A program made the translations under genes and the position numbers. From Camillea tinctor (Eukaryota > Ascomycota > Sordariomycetes > Xylariales > Xylariaceae), in contig MU394132.1 of the NCBI GenBank assembly GCA_022578605.1, positions 62,001 to 126,000 of the forward strand: DNA of 64,000 bases, given 5' to 3'. Positions 58,170 to 64,000 of the stretch are shown here, piece by piece. The notes beneath the pieces were generated by a model. The model did not search any database. It was not told where the DNA came from and was given only the letters and a program-made list of their open reading frames with translations. How positions within the stretch are numbered: position 1 is the first letter of the stretch; each line of letters opens with the position of its first letter.

Positions 58170-59388
58170 TTTGACGTTAGTGTTAAATCTGTATCAGGGG
58201 GGATGAAGAGAGAAAAAAAATGCAGACACTGAACGAGCCAGGAGAGGGCAACGAGACTAATAAGCATTTTTCTATGCCGTAGTGCCAGCACTTATTTAAT
58301 ACGTATCCAGGTATATGGGTATATAAACATAGGATGTTTGCGAGGATCCGAACCACATGTAGTGGTCTTTGGGTAGTGGACTGGGTTAGCCGGAGATTTT
58401 GATCATTAGAGCGTGCTATTAACCTGGCCATGTCTCCACTATCATACTGTATAGCATGGATTCCAAGGCTTTGAGGCTGATCTAAACCTCAGCTCTCTGT
58501 TCTAGTGTCATAGTCCAGTCAGTGTGTAAGAAGACTAATGCCATGGAGATACGTGGTCGTCGATGCCACATGTTCAAGATATCACTTATTCAAACTTGAG
58601 GGTGTTCGATCGAGAAAGGCGGGCGGAACAAGTGAATAGAATGATAGAAGCTCAGTTCATCAGTTTGCTAAGTTGATACCTACCTACAACCGGACGGACT
58701 ATAGTGTCTTACCTACCTAAACCTGATCAAAAAAAAAAGAACATGTTGAAACATCTAGAAGGACACGAGGCCGAGACATGGGACTTGACGTCTGCCTCGC
58801 TTTTCCCACGTGAACGGAATGCACCAACAGGGGCCGATATCCAAATATCATGCCCAAGCATGGTAACTTGTGCAGTGAACAACTGTCCGCGAAGACCGAT
58901 TCGATAGGCATTGATGCCCGAAGAGGTGGACATGAACTTTTTTTCTTTCTATTCTTTCTTTTTCTAGTTCAAGATTTCAACGGGTGTGCTGTACCTATGC
59001 GCCTATGCGCGATGTCCGGGAATGGAATCAAGGGACTTTTGCAACATGTGAAACCAATTTCGGGGTTAAGATCAGAAGGTGGAAAGGTGGGAATACATAG
59101 CAACTCCTTAGGTTAAGTGGATTGGACAACCTATGTACTAAGTAATCTGTGGCTAGGTACCTAATCTATCTGTTATCAAGATGTGGCTTGTGCATAGAAA
59201 TTCCAAAGTCCCCTTTCCCTCTGACGCAATTGTGGCTCCTCTTACGGAGTTATCCATTTTACAAATCAAATGGATTCATTGGAACTTTTGATCGCGACCA
59301 ATTTAATCCATCCATCGAACAAAAGGTCAAGACCAAGACCAAATCCAAGACCGATACCGATACCCCCATCGCATTTCTAATTGTCAAA
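58170..59388. other. intergenic, no gene seen
   Basis: Divergent promoter between the FAD oxidase and COX17. It contains TACCTACC motifs (58678-58722) and, just before COX17, a CAAGACC/GATACC hexamer repeat (about 59325-59366). Frames at 58704-59116 lack support. Confidence 0.55.
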
Positions 59389-59787
59389 ATGGCTTCGCAA
59401 AGTGCTTCCATGCGTAAGGATCTTTAGTTTCGCCCTCACCGTCAAAACCCCCCTTACTTACTATTTTCAAAGCATCCATTTCGTCGAGTATCCAGTCAAC
59501 GCCGGTGGTGAACAACACAAGTTCCAACACGGCAGCATCCAAGCCCAAGGTTCGAAATCACACTCACTTTAGTCATTGACACAAGTTTCCAATTTTTTTT
59601 AGTACTCCATTCCTTGCTCTGCTAACACTTTCTTTACTCTAAACAGCCATGCTGTGTATGCAAGGATGAAAAGTCCAAGCGGGACGAGTGCATGCTGTTC
59701 TCAAAGGCAGCTGATCCCGCCAGTGATTGCAAATCCACTATCGATCAGTATAGAAGTTGTATGGCTGGCTTCGGATTTCAGATCTAG
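59389..59787 (+). CDS. COX17: COX17, copper chaperone for cytochrome c oxidase
   Basis: Carries Cu(I) in the mitochondrial intermembrane space to Sco1 and Cox11 for cytochrome c oxidase assembly. Three small exons, 59389-59413 (25 nt), 59473-59549 and 59647-59787, join in frame to 80 aa. The Ser/Thr/Asn-rich N-terminus (about 1-30) is followed by KPKPCCVCKDEK: C36, C37 and C39 give the CCxC copper site. Twin CX9C motifs are exact: C39-C49 and C62-C72, the Mia40-imported coiled-coil-helix fold. It ends with CMAGFGFQI, as usual. The second donor is the unusual GTTCGA, yet the frame and the continuous family sequence leave little doubt. No single open frame reveals this gene. Confidence 0.95.
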
Positions 59788-62700
59788 ACCAGACAGTTTA
59801 GATCAGGCGGGAAGCAGAAGACCTGTGCAGAAGCAGGGAAACATTTTGTACATTACGAACAGTTGGTATGCGAGCTTCCCGGCGTTCCAGGGCAGATAGA
59901 AGGCGCTGGTGGTGGTGATGACGTGACTAGACTACATTGGGCGGCGTTCTATCAGGTTATCACAGGTCCTCTCTCATGACATTTTTCGTGGCGGTCAGTC
60001 CAGAAGCATAGTTCATTGACCAAAGAAGCATCATGACCAAAGTCCCTCTTAGTCCTCTTCATATGTGAGCGCACAGTTCTCCATCTTTATGTATTATAAC
60101 ATGCTATCCATCGGATCCGCGGATATCCTGAGCTTAACTGCATTATTAGGTTTTATGAAGCAATGCTCTAAGAAATTTGCGAGCTTGCTTTCCCCTTAAA
60201 TGACTAAACCAAGTATATATCTATCAGCTCGCGTCCTAGCTAGTCTAGCAGGATAATATAAAAGGGAGGGAGGCAGTCGCTATGTGATACCATGCCTTTT
60301 TTTATTTTGAGAGAGATGGATTATGTCCATTAGACTGATATGCGAGGCTGCGGGGGTCTTATAATTCGCCTAAGAAACCTGTCATTGAGGCCTCGATCAG
60401 GATTAAAATAACAATTCATCAGAAATTAACCTGAAGTTGAGTTTCTCATCAAGAAAACTCACGACTCAGAGTCGATTCAATGTAACTTAAGTATATAGGT
60501 TGGTGTGAGAGAGTTGACATCCCCTATTACCAATAACAACGAACTAAAAAGCAAAACTTCAACTACTTGCTCATTCCTTACAACTTCTAGTTGAGCTACT
60601 CATCTACAAACTACTATTGGTCGATCCTATGGTTACCCTAGCCTACGATCTATCTTCAACAGTCATGATTTGATAGGTGCCATTGTTCGATACTACGCTT
60701 AATCATGGCTTGCATATGTATGTTTACAAGGCTACCACGATGTGTATGTTGCACTTTACTACGACTAGATACCAAACAACTACCTAGGTTGGCTCATTGA
60801 AACCGAATACTGAGATGCCTCGGAATATTCCTTCTCGGCACACATTTACCAGCTTCGAATTTTACCGGTTTCAGGCTAAATGCGTAGTGGGTTCATGCAC
60901 GAGCAACGATCGCCAACCCCCAGATCAGCCCTGGCCCTCGCCAGCTCCAAACGCGGCGCGCTAGCTCGGGTACCCCATAGAATAGGTCTAGATCGTTGGT
61001 GGCACCTCAGGAAGGAAGAAAAAAAGAACTATTTGAAATTTTAGAGGCATCGGATGTTGTCGATGGATGGATATCGTGTTGTGGGATCGTAAGAAGCGAA
61101 ACTACAGTTGACCTATTGTCATTCAGCTCATTGCAAAGGTTCAGTAACAGAGTAAGAACCAGTACTGTTGCTTACTCGACTTCCCGCGGCTCCGGCCCGA
61201 GCGTTTGATCCTCCATATTCCTACGAGAGAGCTAGCCAGGTATGTATAACCTGGGGATTTCCTAACTAATCACTGATCGACGAAGAACCACAAAAGCACC
61301 TTGGGTAGGAAGGACAAAGGGTAAGAGCTGAGAGAATTTGCCTTGTCTAGGAAATGGGCTATGTAGGTATCAATTTCGGATTATCTTTTCTTCTTTCTTC
61401 CAGTATGAAGGGTTTATATATAGACCATTTCGTAACACAACCTCTTGAATAGGTACCGAAATATATATAGGTATACTTCGTACATATAGTATATATAGAT
61501 GAATACCTACCTAACATCCGGTGCTCCAACGGTATTTTGTGGGCTTGCCCAGAAACTGTAGGCGAGCTTATGATCTTACGTGTGTGGGCTTCAGAAGCGT
61601 AAGCCACAGCAACTAATAAATACGCGATGGTTGACGACTCATCTACTAAATATGTAGACCGAATCTCGTGGCGCCTTCGTGCCCTTCCCGTCCTTAATCA
61701 ATGTCTCTCAAGCCGGCAGTTCGGAACGCCACTCCGCAAGAGTTATCTGAGAGCTAAAAGTTGCTCGCTCAAACAGCACCGAGATCAATGCTGTCATCCC
61801 AGTTCTCGGGATCCAAGACGTTCAATCATGAGTTTTTTTTTCTTACTCTCTCCCAGCATAACTCAAGTTTCGAGCACGATCATAGTCGACTTAATCGCTC
61901 ATCCGATCATCGGGTTCTTCGATATTAATTTTTTTGCAACCTGACCAGTCTACGAAGCAATAGCACGATTATCTTATGAACTACACACATAATGCCACAA
62001 TCTTATTACAGTAAAAATGCCTAGTGTCACATTATAGAATGGCATGTATTTCGCACGATGTGAGGCCAGGGTACATCTGTACCATTCTTGGCGCTTGGCG
62101 AAAAGAAGTCATCACCACTATGCACTAACTGGCGTGAAAGAAACTAAGAGGTTATGGTACGGTAAGACTTCTACGTACGTGGTATGGCGTGTATGTACCT
62201 CGTGCTAGTCTGGTGTCTTCGTTGTATGCACTCGTCTGTTTCTTGATCTAGAAATACACGGAATCAGAAAGCATGAGACGACCCCCTTTCTCATTAGCTG
62301 CCATGTAGGTAGTGACCACACCTATATAGTGTATACATGGTGTGAATACCTAACCTAAGCGCTGTAGATATGTACGTAATTCTCAGATTGTTGCACTGCG
62401 ACCTCTATCGTGGGTGAAGATCTGCCATAGGGGTTCGCTTATACCTAAGGGTAGCAAGGTGTGCCGAAATTACTCTATTACTTCTGGAAGCGGAAGCAAT
62501 AAACTGATCCCTGCCCTCGTCTACTTGGAACCTATGGTATGGCACCTAACCGCGACATAGTTTATACATACTGCATAACAATCTATGAGAAAGGCGAGCT
62601 ACCGCCACAGCGCACTAATTATTGTTGAGCCAGAAGCAGGCCGCACCCGATTCTAGCCCACGCCCGATGCTATGGAACCACCGCCTCGGGCCAAAAAGAC

Positions 62701-63978
62701 TAGAATAGATCGAGACCCTTAAAAAACAAATATCGGTGTAGGAAGTTGTTAGATGTTACTGGTGTGCCATTATGAAAATACGTCTAAGTGGGCTGCCATC
62801 TTGAAAACCCATATACCGTGTGTGTACCTAGGTATGTAGTGTGTAATGTTGTTCTATAAGAAAACCTGCACACCAATAAGAGGACTCAGCTGACGACCTA
62901 TACTAATTTCTCCGCTATTCGTTCGGTCTATAATCATGCTACACCACCTCCCCCTACCTCCCCCTTTCTCCTCGCCATGCCCATCTGCTCCAAACGTATC
63001 GGTGTTACTTGGGAGGTATTTCCCCGCAATAGATATATATCCAACCAAACATCTTTGAACGGATTAGGTAACTACCGGTTTAGACATTCGCCTCGTAGGA
63101 GTACCGACGGAGTATCAGGCGGCACGGACGTAACTACACGACGCATCGCTGCGGGTCACCTCGATATGTCTCTGGAATAATTCCACGGCTTCTCTCATGG
63201 CCGTGCTACACAGAGAATTGGTTAGATTCTGCTGTCGTGATGGCGAGTAGGTTGCAGAATTATCCCGGGCGTGGTAGAAGATCTTCGGACGAGATTCGCA
63301 TGCAGACTGTTGACATTGCCATCGAGGGCAACGCGGTAGCGTAGCACCCTGCCAGTGAGAGCCAATCGCGCCTTTCCGTCTGAGCTCTAGTCTGGCCGCT
63401 GTTAGTGAATCCAGAACTCGGCGCCGCAACCGAAATGTATGAATTCTCTTTCGGATCCTACTCCCAACCTTTCCCTCCCCTTGCTCTACCCCCCATCGTG
63501 CCTGGGTTCTCCATGAGACAGTACCTGGTCCCCCGGTCTGGGGCACTGGGGGAAAAACTGGGATGGGGTAAGGCGGCCCTGTCCGCCCCCATGTGAGAAT
63601 CTCGCTATGTACATACAAGCTTAGATAGTTCCGCTCGAGATCTTCCACCCACCCTATAACGCGTACGGTAGCTAGTCGTGCGACTAAGTGGAAGCGAAAG
63701 CGTCTACCGGTCCGCTCGTCCGTCAATTATACTTCGTGCTGTGCCAAGGTTTCCTATATATCTGGACGGACTCCCAAGCTTTAAAATGAGGAGGGGAGCC
63801 GTCGCTCTCTTCGTAGTCTCCTCCCCACGGCTCTATTCCACTCACTGACCGTTGAGACACGACGCCAACTGAGGACTCTCCTTAGTAAGCCTCCGGAGGA
63901 TATACTCTTCAGGTCCCTCCATTCGATCACCGTCCTAAGTGCCTACCTTGTAGCCGCAGCTACGATCCATCCTTCAAG
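59788..63978. other. 4.2-kb region without a supported gene
   Basis: Mixed-composition DNA with a GC-richer island at about 60880-60970 and another at 63080-63600, TAGGTAGG motifs (61440-61520, 62300-62350) and many short frames. The 203-codon minus frame at 63115-63726 starts with TTG, is Arg/Ser-rich and shows no domain. The stretch from 63780 is pyrimidine-rich and may be a promoter for a gene beyond the edge. Confidence 0.5.
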
Positions 63979-64000
63979 ATGGCGATTGGTGACCTTGCGA
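63979..64000 (+). CDS. possible start of a gene running off the right edge
   Basis: ATGG in the context TTCAAG-ATG-GCG follows about 200 bp of promoter-like sequence and opens a frame (MAIGDLA) that continues to the window end. Only seven codons are visible, so this is no more than a hint. Confidence 0.2.

Noticed and set aside
58345..58400. Possible minus-strand tRNA because of a GTGGTTCGGATCC-like T-arm
   Set aside because: No matching acceptor stem, D-arm or A box could be found.
63115..63726. 203-codon minus-strand frame near the right edge
   Set aside because: Starts from TTG, Arg/Ser-rich in a GC-rich patch, no domain; overlapping frames are equally open.
1..64000. CRISPR arrays, rRNA genes or bacterial-type operons
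   Set aside because: No regularly spaced repeats, no rRNA-like stretches, and genes are spliced and monocistronic.

Overview
The window looks like nuclear DNA of a filamentous ascomycete (Pezizomycotina, most likely Sordariomycetes; the exact genus cannot be read from it). Evidence: many short GT-AG introns of about 50-200 bp, single-copy eukaryotic housekeeping genes on both strands, fungal-type proteins (VTC4, RMT2, OST1, COG4, SUA5, COX17), and intergenic DNA full of short TAGGTAGGTA/ACCTAGGT-like motifs. There are no bacterial operons, rRNA genes, CRISPR arrays or convincing tRNA genes. Exon limits below were worked out by hand from splice sites and reading frame; all joins quoted keep the frame unless stated.

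Layout. 1-183: last exon of a gene entering from the left. 1.4-1.7 kb: a small His-rich protein (-). 4.4-6.0 kb: OST1/ribophorin I (-). 8.1-10.3 kb: hexokinase (+). 10.5-11.9 kb: RMT2 arginine methyltransferase (-). 13.2-15.7 kb: VTC4 polyphosphate polymerase (+). 16.9-18.9 kb: cystathionine gamma-synthase-like enzyme (+). 18.9-23.7 kb: AT-rich gene desert. 23.7-25.2 kb: Cys/His-rich fungal protein (+). 26.5-28.1 kb: complex I 49-kDa subunit (-). 28.4-29.4 kb: a 1000-bp pogo-like foldback MITE. 29.9-31.7 kb: unknown 573-aa protein (-). 33.4-33.9 kb: GNAT-like ORF (+). 34.5-35.3 kb: multi-pass membrane protein (-). 38.0-40.4 kb: GH2 glycosidase (-).

41.2-53.3 kb is a dense housekeeping block: MCM4 (-), coatomer zeta (+), SUA5 (-), COG4 (+), THOC7 (+) and tubulin cofactor A (-), arranged as alternating divergent and convergent pairs. 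53.7-55.3 kb: HSL-family esterase (-). 55.6-56.2 kb: a second, almost completely palindromic 597-bp MITE. 56.5-58.2 kb: secreted FAD-linked oxidase (-). 59.4-59.8 kb: COX17 in three small exons (+). 59.8-64.0 kb: no supported gene apart from a possible truncated start at the right edge.

The genes do not form one pathway. Loose themes are secretion/Golgi (OST1, coatomer zeta, COG4), mitochondrion (NDUFS2, COX17, possibly SUA5) and phosphate or sulfur metabolism (VTC4, CGS-like). I found no convincing undescribed multigene system. The best leads are the two foldback MITEs, a probable non-AUG mitochondrial start on SUA5, upstream ATGs overlapping the COG4 start, and very short exons in several genes that shift the true C-termini.
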